64,000 nt of DNA from Misgurnus anguillicaudatus (GCF_027580225.2 NC_073359.2:11599001-11663000), one strand, 5' to 3'. Positions 42,901 through 50,139 are shown, numbered from the stretch's first letter. Notes: generated by a model from the letters alone, not told the origin. Made by a program: numbers and translations.

Positions 42901-45550
42901 CACACAATACACACACATATATAAACACCAACACAAACTTTTATTTTGTATGCGATTAATCGCGATTATTCTTTTGACAGCCATAATAACAACTCATCGC
43001 AACTACACGTTTGGTGAATCCAAGTTTTTGTTAACATCTTACATCATATGTGTGTGTACTGTGTATAATAATTATGTATATATAAATACAGACACATGTA
43101 TAAACGCATGTTTAATTTAAATATTTTTGTATATATATTAAGCATTCATAGTTATACATGATAAAAATTATAAATATAAAAATGTATATTATACACATGT
43201 AAACATTTCTTAAATATATACATGCATGTGTGTGTGTGTATTTATATATACATGATTATTATGCACAACACACACACACACACACACACACATATATGAT
43301 GTAAACAAAAACTTTTATTCTGCAAATGATTAGTTGTTATGCAGCCCACAATTAAATAATAAAAAAATCTAAAAATATATATTTTATTTATCATGAGACT
43401 ATCACACAACACTACAATATATCAAAAAACTTAGAACTTATGCAAAATGGACAAACACATTTTATGTAGCAATAAAAATATAAGTGTTTGAATTTAAATA
43501 TGCAAATGCTGTTAAGTTTTTCAAATAAGTACTTAAAATCTCCGGGCTGGGAGTGGTGCTACACAACAAGTTACCTCTTTTTGGAGCATTTATTATAAAA
43601 TACACTTTATTTATGTTGTTGTTTGGTCTATATTGCCCATCATTAGTCAAATGTGTTTTTTTTAAAGGGGACATATCATGAAAATCTGAGTTTTTTCATG
43701 TTTAAGTGCTATAATTGGGTCCCCAGTGCTTGTATCAACCTAGAAAATGTGAAAAAGATCAACCCAGTAACTTCGTTTTGGTAAACCATTCTCTGCTAGA
43801 AAAAATATTTCATTGAAATTTGGCTCCCCTTGTGATGTCAGAATGGGATAAAACCCACCCCTTAATCTGAACTATCCAACCACGACACTGCCATTTAGTG
43901 CAGAGATCAGCTCATTTCCATTTTAAAGGACACACCCAAAAACAACACATTTTTGCTCACACATACAAAGTGGCAATTTTAACATGATACAATAAATTAT
44001 CTATATGATATTTTGAGCTAAAACTTCACATATGTACTCCGGGGACACTAAAGATTTATTTGACATCTTTAAAAAGTCTTGTGAAATGTCCACTTTAATA
44101 AGTGACGTAATTAGTAAACATTACGTGCTTCAAGTTCACAAAACTAACAAATAAAAAAACATTTATATAAATTATTTATTTATTTATTTTGATTAATTAT
44201 TTCAGCTTTTTTTGAAGAACCTATCATTTTTTCACAGGCGATTCCTATGACGTGTGTGCCATTTGTTTGGACGAGTATGAAGAGGGCGACAAACTTCGGG
44301 TCCTGCCCTGTTCACATGGTGAGTGCTTGTCACATATTAAACTTATTGGATGATTGTTTATAGACGGTTTCATTGGACGCACGTGCATCTGGTCCCGAAC
44401 CTTACTTCCGGTTTCAGTTTGTTTAATGGTCTGAAACTTAACTCTTAAACAAATACCTCGTCAAAAATAACAAATGTTTTGGTTTCCTATGTAATCTATG
44501 TGTTGTTTATTTAGCTTGTTATATAAATAAACTACTTTAAAAATACTTTGTTGTTATTTATTCTTAGCGGAGTTTACCGGAAGTTACGTGTTTACCACGA
44601 AAGCTGCGTGTTTATGTTGTTATTACTGAAACCGTCTATAAAGATCTGACATAATGGGTCATAGGTTGTGCTTAGAGCTAGAGATACCACACCACCTTCA
44701 AGTCTTTTTTTTTTAAATGTATGTTTCAAAAATATGTCTATGTTTATCTGTGATCACCATAGATCAGTATTACCCAACATTGTTCCTGGTACACCAACAC
44801 ACCTACACATTTTCCAACCGTTTCTATTCAAACACACCTGATCCACTCACCGGCTCATTATGTGGTCAGACGTGGTAGACATACAAAATGTGCACTGTTG
44901 GTGTGCCTCCATGAACAGGTTTGGAAGACACTGACAGTAAGGAAGTCCAAGATTAAATAAAGTTGTCTAAACAAGTAGTGTATCTGTTATGCAATCTTTT
45001 TTGTGCATGTGCATTATGCGATAAGAATGAATGACAGAAGAATGCCATTTTAACCCAAAAGCTTAGTTTGTAAGACATACAATGGTAGTTTGGGTCATAT
45101 CTAATAATTTTTTTTAATAATTAATCAGTTCTATATGTATCTATGAAGTAGTAACCAGTTAAACGGGTAGATATTCACGTCTTGGATAATTTTTCAGCGT
45201 ACCATTGCAAGTGTGTCGACCCATGGCTGACCAAAACCAAGAAAACCTGTCCGGTGTGCAAGCAGAAAGTAGTGCCGTCCGAAGGCGACTCGGACTCTGA
45301 GTCCGAATCCGGCGACAGCGGCGCAGAAGAGAACGAAGTGTCCGAAAACACACCTTTGCTGCGATCTTTGGCCTCTACCAGCGCCCATTCCTTTGGAACC
45401 ATGTCCGGCTCGCCGTCCCAGCACGAACCGGAGTCGTCGGACTACGACGAGCACAGTGAGACTACCGACACCGAGGAGGAAGTCACAGTGGAGACCGTGG
45501 TCGTGCAACTGCAGCAGGGACCTCCAGACGACATGGAAGCCAACGCCTGA
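15788..45550 (+). CDS. rnf13: rnf13, RING-type E3 ubiquitin ligase RNF13 (complete CDS)
   Basis: RNF13 is an endosomal/lysosomal membrane E3 ubiquitin ligase of the PA-TM-RING family. Nine coding exons (15788-15901, 16184-16264, 25803-25928, 29994-30081, 32100-32190, 32519-32624, 33841-33934, 44238-44318, 45198-45550) join in frame into 377 codons; human RNF13 has 381. Domains: signal peptide at about 1-34; protease-associated lumenal domain at about 65-160 with N-glycosylation sequons at N43 and N88; TM at about 182-202; RING-H2 at 240-281 with C240, C243, C258, H260, H263, C266, C278 and C281 all present; acidic Ser-rich tail. The start ATG gives the conserved [14 protein letters not shown]. 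Introns of 9.5 kb and 10.3 kb are packed with transposons. All splice sites are canonical. Confidence 0.97.
16184..16264 (+). CDS. rnf13: rnf13 exon 2: [18 protein letters not shown]
   Basis: 81 nt, 27 codons, phase 0 at both ends, acceptor tttttcag, donor aag|gtgagt. Carries sequon NKT and the conserved [13 protein letters not shown] motif leading into the PA domain. Confidence 0.95.
16554..17011. mobile_element. TTAA MITE family A, copy 1 (left-truncated)
   Basis: Starts inside the family A centre (ttaaaagaggaactatattt) and ends gagtagactattcctttaa. The central gagtacttcgactcg inverted pair is intact. Non-coding; in rnf13 intron 2. Confidence 0.8.
17171..17935. mobile_element. TTAA MITE family D, copy 2
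   Basis: Starts ttaaagggacactccact. The arms gaactatactctcattctgg (about 17460) and its inverted partner at about 17640 form a hairpin. The right end is degraded (aaaaaagtgga). Confidence 0.75.
18125..18238. mobile_element. Short TIR remnant gcagtggttttta...caaccactgc
   Basis: gcagtggtttttaaactagg and ggcaaccactgc form a short inverted pair about 110 bp apart, resembling the ends of abundant fish elements. No coding content. Confidence 0.4.
18350..20170. other. rnf13 intron 2 stretch without clear features
   Basis: AT-rich intron. At about 18510-18545 aaaaagcactatataaataa resembles the conserved tail of a fish retroposon; otherwise I see nothing. Confidence 0.45.
20178..20957. mobile_element. 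TIR element gggcgcactcacac..gtgtgagcac with nested insertion
   Basis: Outer ends gggcgcactcacactat and ctatagtgtgagcaca are inverted. The interior is split by the element at 20236-20828. Confidence 0.5.
20236..20828. mobile_element. Nested hAT-like element aggtcttcacgggtcc...ggacccgagaagacct
   Basis: The inverted ends lie inside the 20178-20957 element and are flanked by near-identical ccccaaagc on both sides. The interior repeats gggtcgg/cgggt motifs. Non-autonomous. Confidence 0.55.
20960..21379. mobile_element. TIR element ctgcgtccgaaaccgcatac
   Basis: Left ctgcgtccgaaaccgcatac pairs with right gtaggcggtttcggacgcag. The interior has repeated, inverted catactatagta-type motifs. Non-coding, 420 bp. 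Confidence 0.7.
21611..21817. mobile_element. Hairpin MITE inside minisatellite, copy 1
   Basis: Ends aatgaaaaaaatgattcatt and aatgaatcatttttttcag. The arms extend about 90 bp each (ggttgcaatcaatttattta and its inverse), leaving a loop of only about 25 bp. Confidence 0.75.
22031..22235. mobile_element. Hairpin MITE inside minisatellite, copy 2
   Basis: Same family as 21611-21817, nearly identical arms, ends cactgaaaaaaatgattta and catttttttcagtg. It sits in a different unit of the same minisatellite. Confidence 0.75.
22335..23304. mobile_element. TIR element cccttttcacacagac...gtctgtgtgaatggg
   Basis: Inverted ends cttttcacacagacattcc and ggtctgtgtgaatggggttc enclose about 970 bp. The interior has two diverged tandem parts sharing gcatttctcatcgtgaatgt-like and ggagctgaac motifs. 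No transposase seen. Confidence 0.6.
23427..24290 (-). pseudogene. Mobile element with RecQ-like helicase fragment
   Basis: Minus-strand coding from about 24093 to 23725 ends in [19 protein letters not shown], then after a +1 shift [16 protein letters not shown]. The latter contains a DEVH box, the Walker B motif II of superfamily 2 helicases, and FGSPE resembles the segment just before it in RecQ-like proteins encoded by fish repeats. N-terminal motif I is absent. The fragment lies between ends gcctgacgttgccatactc and ggctggcacccaggcta. Non-functional relic. Confidence 0.55.
24292..24852 (+). pseudogene. Second helicase-derived fragment, opposite strand
   Basis: Plus-strand frames at about 24540-24770 read [16 protein letters not shown], then in another frame [20 protein letters not shown] and, after a stop, [12 protein letters not shown]. 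So a second DEVH box and the same WRDML segment are present, pointing away from the copy at 23.7-24.1 kb. It ends gtctggctacgcgagactag. Stops and frameshifts exclude function. Confidence 0.5.
24853..25045. mobile_element. hairpin MITE (gtgttgtccc / acacatcctttc ends), copy 1
   Basis: Runs from gggacaacacactaaatgcg to aacacatcctttcttagag. The interior is filled with acacaaaatg/tttgtgtta short inverted motifs. The same family occurs inverted at 25200. Confidence 0.6.
25200..25668. mobile_element. Same MITE family inverted, copy 2, interrupted
   Basis: Starts ggatgtgttcattctttaca and resumes after 25613 with gtgtgttgtccctaaactaa, ending acatccgttctaagagtgt. It is split by the Harbinger-like element at 25354-25610. 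Confidence 0.6.
25354..25610. mobile_element. PIF/Harbinger-like MITE ggggccagtcacacc, copy 1
   Basis: Ends ggggccagtcacaccaaaag and ggtgtgacaggcccc are flanked by TTA on both sides, the Harbinger target. It is a short form of the element at 55480, sharing gaatatcattcaaaaaaggc and lacking about 270 bp of its interior. Confidence 0.75.
25803..25928 (+). CDS. rnf13: rnf13 exon 3: PA domain start
   Basis: 126 nt, 42 codons, acceptor ctcttcag, donor aag|gtaggt. Contains ENACEPI (start of the PA fold), sequon NLT and [15 protein letters not shown]. It is separated from the minisatellite in the preceding intron by only about 60 bp. Confidence 0.95.
25930..26645. other. rnf13 intron 3 start, no recognisable feature
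   Basis: No exon, RNA gene or clear mobile element seen. Confidence 0.45.
26654..26797. mobile_element. Short hAT MITE (tagggatgcaaaacgattaa)
   Basis: Ends tagggatgcaaaacgattaa and ttaatcgttatgcatcccta, flanked by gtattaat and atattaat (7 of 8 identical), the 8-bp target duplication of hAT elements. 144 bp, non-coding. Confidence 0.75.
27110..27483. mobile_element. TTAA MITE (aaggtgcattgtgtaat) nested in Tc1-like element
   Basis: Ends ttaaaggtgcattgtgtaat and tgtacacattgcaccttaa, TTAA at both edges. Small open frames on both strands inside it are not family-like. Confidence 0.75.
27570..27982. mobile_element. hAT MITE (tagggctgggtatcgattc) nested in Tc1-like element
   Basis: Ends tagggctgggtatcgattc and gtttgcccagcccta are flanked by cttagaaa and cgtagaaa (7 of 8). 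Rich in tcgattcgat motifs and a gaatgaatgaatgaatg microsatellite. Confidence 0.75.
28050..29170. other. rnf13 intron 3 stretch, no clear feature
   Basis: AT-rich. gtacctttaaggttctaata (about 28718) resembles a worn repeat, but no ends can be defined. Confidence 0.4.
29175..29722. mobile_element. TTAA MITE family D, copy 3
   Basis: Shares ttttagcatagcttagcata, aactactttcattctggtgt and the right end gtgtaatgtccctttaaaat with copies at 7601 and 17171. The left end is not clear. Confidence 0.65.
29994..30081 (+). CDS. rnf13: rnf13 exon 4: PA domain core
   Basis: 88 nt encoding [20 protein letters not shown] then DLISMGSND, identical in pattern to human RNF13. Acceptor cccttag, donor c|gtaagt (phase 1). 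Confidence 0.95.
30380..30947. mobile_element. TTAA MITE family C, copy 2
   Basis: Ends ttaaagagcacctatggtcc and ataggtgcacttaa, TTAA at both edges. Collinear with 2980-3495. In rnf13 intron 4. Confidence 0.75.
31295..31492. mobile_element. TTAA MITE (agatggtgtgcacca)
   Basis: Ends ttaaagatggtgtgcacc and cgtgcaccccacctttaa, TTAA at both edges, about 200 bp, non-coding. Confidence 0.65.
31637..31935. mobile_element. TTAA MITE family H with inserted retroposon tail
   Basis: Ends taaagggacagtacacccaa and gtgaactatcccttttaa. Paired ccattgatttccatagtatg / tactatggaagtcaatgggg form the hairpin. Its right arm is split at about 31830-31907 by sequence whose reverse complement reads tagtgctatataaataaagc, typical of a fish retroposon tail. 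Confidence 0.65.
32100..32190 (+). CDS. rnf13: rnf13 exon 5: PA domain end
   Basis: 91 nt encoding [30 protein letters not shown]. Acceptor ttgctgcag, donor gg|gtaaca, phase 1 in and phase 2 out. Confidence 0.95.
32396..32430 (-). repeat. Isolated tRNA-like B box, possible SINE relic
   Basis: On the minus strand gacccgggttcgagccgggc contains GGTTCGAGCC, a perfect pol III B box flanked by a CCGG stem. No A box or full cloverleaf is found upstream. It is perhaps the head of a decayed tRNA-derived SINE. Confidence 0.3.
32519..32624 (+). CDS. rnf13: rnf13 exon 6: transmembrane segment
   Basis: 106 nt encoding [19 protein letters not shown], then [16 protein letters not shown], the single membrane span. 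Acceptor gtttttag, donor atg|gtgagt. The following intron is almost entirely one transposon with another nested inside it. Confidence 0.95.
32659..33809. mobile_element. Hairpin MITE family B, copy 1, containing family A
   Basis: Ends cactgcaaaaaatgacttt and cgtcattttttttgcagtg. Arms of about 210 bp are inverted copies of each other, and the family A element at 32873-33603 sits at the hairpin tip. B copy 1 fills all but about 65 bp of rnf13 intron 6. Confidence 0.85.
32873..33603. mobile_element. TTAA MITE family A, copy 2 (full length)
   Basis: About 730 bp with TTAA at both edges; ends ttaaaggaatagtctactc and gagtagactattcctttaa. The whole element is a long inverted repeat around cgactcgcctgaaaagtccg. 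Two tracts (33125-33200 and 33292-33357) differ from other copies almost only by T-to-C changes. Confidence 0.88.
33841..33934 (+). CDS. rnf13: rnf13 exon 7: basic juxtamembrane segment
   Basis: 94 nt encoding [31 protein letters not shown]. Acceptor ttgatcgcag, donor g|gtaaga. Conserved cytosolic basic linker between TM and RING. Confidence 0.95.
34190..34816. mobile_element. TTAA MITE family E, copy 1
   Basis: Ends ttaaaggaaaacaccgcag and ggtgatatcctttaa. The left arm matches 40633-40979. The right arm has a run of T-to-C differences. It abuts a family H element at 34813, sharing the TTAA. Confidence 0.8.
34813..35167. mobile_element. TTAA MITE family H, copy 3
   Basis: Ends ttaaagggatagttaacca and gggtgaactatccctttaa. 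Paired gacttccatagtaggaaaac / ttcctactatggaagtcaat form the hairpin. Directly adjacent to family E copy 1. Confidence 0.8.
36147..36557. mobile_element. TTAA MITE family A, copy 3 (left arm missing)
   Basis: Begins at the family A centre (gagtacttcgactcgcctga) and ends agaagactattcctttaa. A fragment of another family H-like end (atagttcacccaaaaatgaa) lies at 35935. Confidence 0.8.
36690..37545. repeat. ctcgtacgctacgtgt tandem repeat split by hAT
   Basis: Units of cgtacgctacgtgtctct occur on both sides (36690-36739 and 37518-37545) of the hAT at 36740-37517, which inserted into this small tandem array. Confidence 0.7.
36740..37517 (-). mobile_element. hAT element with transposase C-terminal relic
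   Basis: Ends ttgggctgtcac and gtgacagcccta are flanked by perfect 8-bp gtacgtac duplications. On the minus strand, about 37200-36953, reading [49 protein letters not shown] and, after a frameshift, [15 protein letters not shown] matches the hAT C-terminal dimerisation domain. Only the end of the transposase is left. Confidence 0.85.
37672..37790. mobile_element. Hairpin MITE family B, copy 3 (left part)
   Basis: cactgcaaaaaaaaatcttt, then ctaaaaattcttaaatcaag and ttttcttgctgagcaaaata match the left arm of family B. It is cut by the element at 37791. Confidence 0.65.
37791..38255. mobile_element. TIR element ttaactctttcgccgcca, copy 1
   Basis: Ends ttaactctttcgccgccatt and gctggtggtgaaagagttaa, inserted in family B copy 3. 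Shares atctgatctctaacaaaag and agagggtctgttctttcatt with 54355-54614. Confidence 0.7.
38539..39443. mobile_element. TIR element tatgggtgattctcacga, 905 bp
   Basis: Ends tatgggtgattctcacgaaa and tttcgtgagaatcacccata are perfect 20-bp inverted repeats. The interior holds four copies of a ttgcgg(t/a)(a/g)atga motif (about 38738 inverted, 38883, 39064 and 39246). No transposase. Confidence 0.8.
39450..40632. other. rnf13 intron 7 stretch, no clear feature
   Basis: No exon, RNA gene or mobile-element end recognised. Confidence 0.45.
40633..40979. mobile_element. TTAA MITE family E, copy 2 (internally deleted)
   Basis: Ends ttaaaggaaaacgccaccg and cggtgttttcctttaa, TTAA at both edges. Collinear with the outer parts of family E copy 1, but about 280 bp shorter. 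Confidence 0.8.
41716..42388. mobile_element. TIR element ggggtggtttcccgtac, containing family B
   Basis: Ends ggggtggtttcccgtacagg and cctgtccgggaaaccgcccc. Interior motifs ggaatactccttag / ctaggagtagtc also pair. It is split by family B copy 2. Confidence 0.75.
41821..42252. mobile_element. Hairpin MITE family B, copy 2 (complete)
   Basis: Ends cactgcaaaaaaatgacttt and aaagtcatttttttggcagt-g. The arms are nearly perfect inverted copies over about 210 bp with almost no loop. Inserted in the 41716-42388 element. Confidence 0.85.
42420..42985. mobile_element. hAT MITE tagggctgtcaaaagatt with nested insertion
   Basis: Ends tagggctgtcaaaagatta and cttttgacagccata are flanked by perfect ataacaac duplications. 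Contains the TIR element 42693-42899. Confidence 0.8.
42693..42899. mobile_element. Nested TIR element acactctaaaaatttgctgt
   Basis: Left acactctaaaaatttgctgt pairs with right cagaaattttttacagtgt; inner ggttgccagtaacttactgt and acggtaagttactggcagct also pair. Confidence 0.65.
43000..43345. mobile_element. Decayed copy of the 42420-type hAT MITE with (CA)n
   Basis: ttgttaacatcttacatcat and catatatgatgtaaacaaaa, then ttctgcaaatgattagttgt, match the interior and end of the same dinucleotide-rich family. A (CA)n run lies at about 43268-43291. Confidence 0.5.
43662..44098. mobile_element. TTAA MITE (aggggacatatcatgaaa)
   Basis: Ends ttaaaggggacatatcatga and gtgaaatgtccactttaa, TTAA at both edges. 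Non-coding, 140 bp upstream of rnf13 exon 8. Confidence 0.7.
44238..44318 (+). CDS. rnf13: rnf13 exon 8: N-terminal half of RING-H2
   Basis: 81 nt encoding [18 protein letters not shown] then LRVLPCSH, with the first four zinc ligands. Acceptor ttcacag, donor g|gtgagt, phase 1 at both ends. Confidence 0.96.
44357..44643. mobile_element. TIR element tttatagacggtttcat
   Basis: Ends tttatagacggtttcattgg and ctgaaaccgtctataaa. Inner acttccggtttc / ccggaagttacg also pair. 287 bp, 40 bp downstream of rnf13 exon 8. Confidence 0.75.
45198..45550 (+). CDS. rnf13: rnf13 last coding exon: RING C-half and acidic tail
   Basis: Begins [20 protein letters not shown], completing the RING, then an [11 protein letters not shown] acidic serine run, [11 protein letters not shown] (a possible dileucine-type sorting signal), ESSDYDE and the C-terminus [17 protein letters not shown]. 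Stop TGA at 45548-45550. Confidence 0.96.
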
Positions 45551-46150
45551 GCGAATTAGGACCCTTAGTGGGGGATTCCAGTGCACCTTGTGTAACGGTT
45601 CATGTTCACTTTTACGTTAACATAGTCATTTCACGTACACACAACTTCTTGTGTGTATATATATATATAGAGAGAGAGAGAGAGCTGCGAAATTCAAAAC
45701 TATGCAGAAATGTTTACCCATAAAATGCCAACGTGCACTGAAGTTACCCCCCTCTAGAAATTTGTGCTTGATCACTGACAAAATGCCAAACACGTATCAG
45801 ACGCGTATCCAATCTGAAAAACAACTGCATGTTATATACGACTGCAAAGACTTGATGTGTCGATACTGTGTTGCACCAATACTGACGTCCGCTTTAGTTT
45901 AATCAATAACAAAATGATCTTTCCTATAAATAGGTCAATTAAGTGATCTTGCAAATGTATTTAGGTTAATAACATTTAAATACTGTAAGTACTACTATGT
46001 TTGGTATGTAGAAGGTTTTTTGATAACTGGAACTGTCTTTGATGTTGCCTTTTAAAATGTTGCTTTGTTGTACATGTTTAGCTCACCTTTGTTTCAAAGT
46101 AGTCTATTCATTTCTCTTCATGAATAAAATACAACAACTTTGCTGCTTTG
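45551..46150 (+). other. rnf13: rnf13 3'UTR
   Basis: Non-coding sequence after the stop, with a (TA)n(GA)n microsatellite at 45654-45683. It ends just after AATAAA at 46123-46128. No mobile element is recognisable in it. Confidence 0.7.
46123..46128 (+). terminator. rnf13: rnf13 poly(A) signal AATAAA
   Basis: AATAAA in cttcatgaataaaatacaac, 573 nt after the stop, followed by a T/G-rich stretch (tttgctgctttggtgttc) that fits a downstream element. Confidence 0.7.
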
Positions 46151-46477
46151 GTGTTCATTCCTTATTTTGAAAATGCTGAAATATGTGTTTTGTATCTGCT
46201 AAAAAGTTTATAAAACTATTAACCATTGTTAAATATTTTTATTTGTTCATGCAAATATAAAAATCAAGTTAAATAATAAAATTAAAGACTATATTAATTT
46301 AAAGGAATTTTCTAAAAAAATAAAATAATTCCAGATAATTTACTCATCCTCATGTCATCCAAAATGTTTGTCTTTCTTTGTTCGGTCGAGAAGAAGTTGG
46401 GTTTTTTTGAGGAAGGCATTCCAGGATTTTTCTTTATGTCATAGACTTTATTGGACTCCAACAGTTTCAATGCATTT

Positions 46478-47206
46478 TTAAAGGAATAGTCTACTCATTT
46501 TCAATATTAAAATATGTTATTACCTTAACTAAGAATTGTTGATACATCCCTCTATCATCTGTGTGCGTGCACGTAAGCGCTGGAGCGCGCTGCGACGCTT
46601 CGATAGCATTTAGCTTAGCCCCATTCATTCAATGGTACCATTTAGAGATAAAGTTAGAAGTGACCAAACACATCAACATTTTTCCTATTTAAGACGAGTA
46701 GTTATACGAGCAAGTTTGGTGGCACAAAACAAAACGCAGCGCCTCTCCAAGCGGATCCAAAAGAGGAACCACACTGTATGGCGCAACAGCACTTTTGGGA
46801 GTACTTCGACTCGGCGCAGTAACACCCTCCCTCTCCCATTATGAGAGTGAGAAGGGGAGCGGACTTTTCAGGCGAGTCGAAGTACTCCCAAAAGTGCTAT
46901 TACGCCATAAAATATAGTTCCTCTTTTAAATCCGCCTAGAAAAGCGCCACGTTCTACCTTGCACCACCAAACTTGCTCATATAACTACTCGTCTTAAATA
47001 GGAAAAACGTTGATGTGTTTGGTCACTTCTAACTTTATCTCTGATTGGTACTATTGAATGAATGGGCTAAGCTAAATGCTATCGAAGCGTAGCGGCGTGC
47101 TCCGGCGCTTGCGTGCACGCGCACGGATGGTGGAGGGATGTGTCAACGGTTCTTGGTTGAGGTGATAACATGTTTTGATGTTGAGAATGAGTAGACTATT
47201 CCTATA
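46478..47206. mobile_element. TTAA MITE family A, copy 4 (hypermutated arm)
   Basis: Full length in the left arm of the 46328-50250 element. It begins ttaaaggaatagtctactc; the right TTAA is altered. 47094-47186 differs from every other copy by about 17 A-to-G changes, while 46723-46788 has T-to-C changes. Confidence 0.88.
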
Positions 47207-47277
47207 GAGTTGCAGTTTAAACAGAGTTCCAAAGGGCTCCAAACGAGGCATAAGGGTCTTATCTAGCAAAACGATTG

Positions 47278-47693
47278 GCCCTGTCCCAAATGGCACACTC
47301 CGGACTTGTGGTCCTCCGCAGTCCACACTTTGATGACATCATGCAGACTTTAGGCACCTTGATGCGAGTCCACGTGGGTGCACCAGAGTCATATTTTGGG
47401 ACAGACTCGAGTGCCACGCCAGAAATAGAAAGAGAAGTTGCCCGTCAGTGTGAACTCCTCCCTTCCGTCGTCTGATTGCTCTTACGCAAGGACTTCTGGG
47501 TTGGTAAAGTACACGAAGCCTGCTGCAGTGCAGGCTTCGCCGGAGACCGCATCAAGGGGGCGCTGATGAGCACACTTTAAAGTGTAAAAATGACAGATGG
47601 GACACCCTATGGACTCGTAGACTAAGTGATCACACACAATTTAAGGCCACGCAACTGAAAGTCCACGTGAAGTGCACTATTTGGGACAAGGCC
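47278..47693. mobile_element. Nested TIR element gccctgtcccaaatggcaca
   Basis: Ends gccctgtcccaaatggca and tgcactatttgggacaaggc, flanked by attg on both sides. 415 bp, non-coding. Confidence 0.7.
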
Positions 47694-47869
47694 ATTGTCA
47701 TTTTTGGCAAGGAAAATAAAAAATGTGCACTCACTTTTGAACCACGGCTTCTGGTCTTGCACCGGCCGTGTGACATGCTAGTGCGACCTCACGTAATTGT
47801 GCAAGCAAGTCGAAAAGTCACGCGTGACATGTAAATCGCACATTTGCGGCCCTTTTAAACAATAAACTG

Positions 47870-49180
47870 ACACAAGGGGCTCTATCATACACCCGGCGGA
47901 ATGCAGCGCAATGTGTGACGCAAGTGTCTTTTGGTAGTTACAACGTTGTTTAAATTTTGCACCCATGTGCATTCTGATCTGAAAACGAGATGCGTTCAGG
48001 CGCATTGTTGGTGCTTTGCTATTTTGAGGCAACTAAAAGAGACTATGCCATTGACCAACAAAAACCAGCTCTAAAGTCTAAAGTCAATGGCGCAATGGTG
48101 TTTTTGTTATGTAAAGAGCGCGTTAGTAATATGCGCCTATAAACGGGAGGATAACGCGGGTTTGCTTATCACATGCATGCGCAGCCTCACAAAAACGCAT
48201 TTAAATATGAAAGATTAAAGGATTAAAATGTAAAAGATTATTATTGAGTCTCTTGGACATAAATGAGGACCGATTATGAGACGTTAGAAGGCATAAAGAG
48301 CTGCTTCACCTGTAGCCTGGTAAGTAAATAAATACTTTGCTTTAAACAAATGCATCTATTTTTTAATGTTTTTTAAACGCTATCACACAGATTTATTGTA
48401 TATGATGACTCTGTACCTGTGGACAATGCAGAGATGAGAAACATTTTTAAGTAATGCTTTTTTTAAAAATCTGAGTGCTGAAACGTTTCGACTCTCCGCA
48501 CGTTTGTAAATTCTTTATCTCTTGTTTGTATTTTTAGAGTACAAACTTTCTTGCATATTTGCTAATTATTTTATGAGATTACAATTAAAAGCCTGCTGTT
48601 TTTCTTCTATGACTGAAAGAAAACGGTTTATAAAAGGTTTTAATAAAAAAAATTAAATAAAAATAACGATTTTTTTTTACATTATTCTTAAACTGGTGGT
48701 CTTCTTCCTCTGCTTAGTTTTAAAGTTTACAAATTTTGCTTTCTAAATAGGGATTAGGCATTTTAAAGGGGATAAGAGCTACAGACTCTCATTGGTTTAT
48801 TGCACGTTATGCCCAAAACACACCCATTACTCGTAAGAAGAATAGGAACAACCCTTTTAGGCCGTGCGCTTTGTGCATAAACCACTTTTCAACTTATAGC
48901 AGAGCACAGATGACAACATGTTTGCTCGAGATGGCGCAAGCTAACACTGAGTTAAAGCTAATCTTACATTATAGCGATGACGCTGTAGTGATGATTCTCT
49001 CAGACCAATTAGTGATCTACAGTGTTTTCGCGTCACGTTTGGTATCAGCTCGGGTCGCTTGGAACCCCAACTGAGGTGGTACTAAATAAAGTGTCGGGTA
49101 CTACGTACTGAACCCAATGGAAAGCCGCCAAACGTAAGCTGACCCGAACCAAACTAAACCTTGGGTTACTATTGGGCGGT
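47870..49180. mobile_element. Loop of the long inverted repeat, further element remnants
   Basis: ggggctctatcatacacccg then gcggaatgcagcgcaatgtg resembles the left end of another abundant fish TIR family, but its right end is not clear. The rest of the loop is AT-rich with no coding features. Confidence 0.35.
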
Positions 49181-49484
49181 AGTTTTGCATAAGTCACGTG
49201 TGACCTTTAAACGTGATGACGCATTACGTGAGGTCGCACTGGTGCGTCACACAGCCGGTGCAAGACAAGTAGTTATGGTTTAAAAGTTCATATTTTAAAT
49301 TTGAATCATATTTTAAAAATTAAAATAATGGTTTCACTAGATAAGACCCTTTTGCCTTGTTTGGGATTGTTTAGAGCCCTTTGAAGCGGCGTTGAAACTG
49401 CAATTTTAAACTGCACTTAAACCGTTGGGGTCCAATAAAGTCTATTAAATTGAGAAAAATCTTGAAATGTTTTCCTCAAAAAAC

Positions 49485-50139
49485 TTAAAGGAATAGTCTA
49501 CTCATTTTCAATATTAAAATATGTTATTACCTTAACTAAGAATTGTTGATACATCCCTCTGTCATCTGTGTGCGCGCACGTAAGCGCGCTGCGACGCTTC
49601 GATAGCATTTAGCTTAGCCCCATTCATTCAATGGTACCATTTAGAGATAAAGTTAGAAGTGACCAAACACATCAACGTTTTTCCTATTTAAGACGAGTAG
49701 TTATACGAGCAAGTTTGGTGGTACAAAATAAAACGTAGCGCTTTTCTAAGCGGATTTAAAAGAGGAACTATATTTTATGGCGTAATAGCACTTTTGGGAG
49801 TACTTCGACTCGCTTGAAAAGTCCACTCCCCTTCTCACTCTCATAATGGGAGAGGGAGGGTGTTACTGCGCCGAGTCGAGGTGCTCCCAAGGGTGCTATT
49901 GCGCCATAAAATATAGTTCCTCTTTTAAATCCGCTTAGAAAAGCGCTATGTTTTTTTTTATATCTTTATCTCTAAATGGTACCATTGAATGAATGGGGCT
50001 AAGCTAAATGCTATCGAAGCGTCGCAGCGCGCTCCAGCGCTTACGTGCACGCACACAGATGATAGAGGGATGTATCAACAATTCTTAGTTAAGGTAATAA
50101 CATATTTTAATATTGAAAATGAGTAGACTATTCCTTTAA
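49485..50139. mobile_element. TTAA MITE family A, copy 5
   Basis: TTAA at both edges, in the right arm of the 46328-50250 element. It is flanked on both sides by a 38-bp direct repeat starting attgagaaaaatcttg. A short A-to-G cluster lies at 49880-49901. Confidence 0.88.

Noticed and set aside
45194..45586. 130-codon open frame on the minus strand
   Set aside because: Shadow of the rnf13 last exon; the plus strand has the conserved RING sequence.
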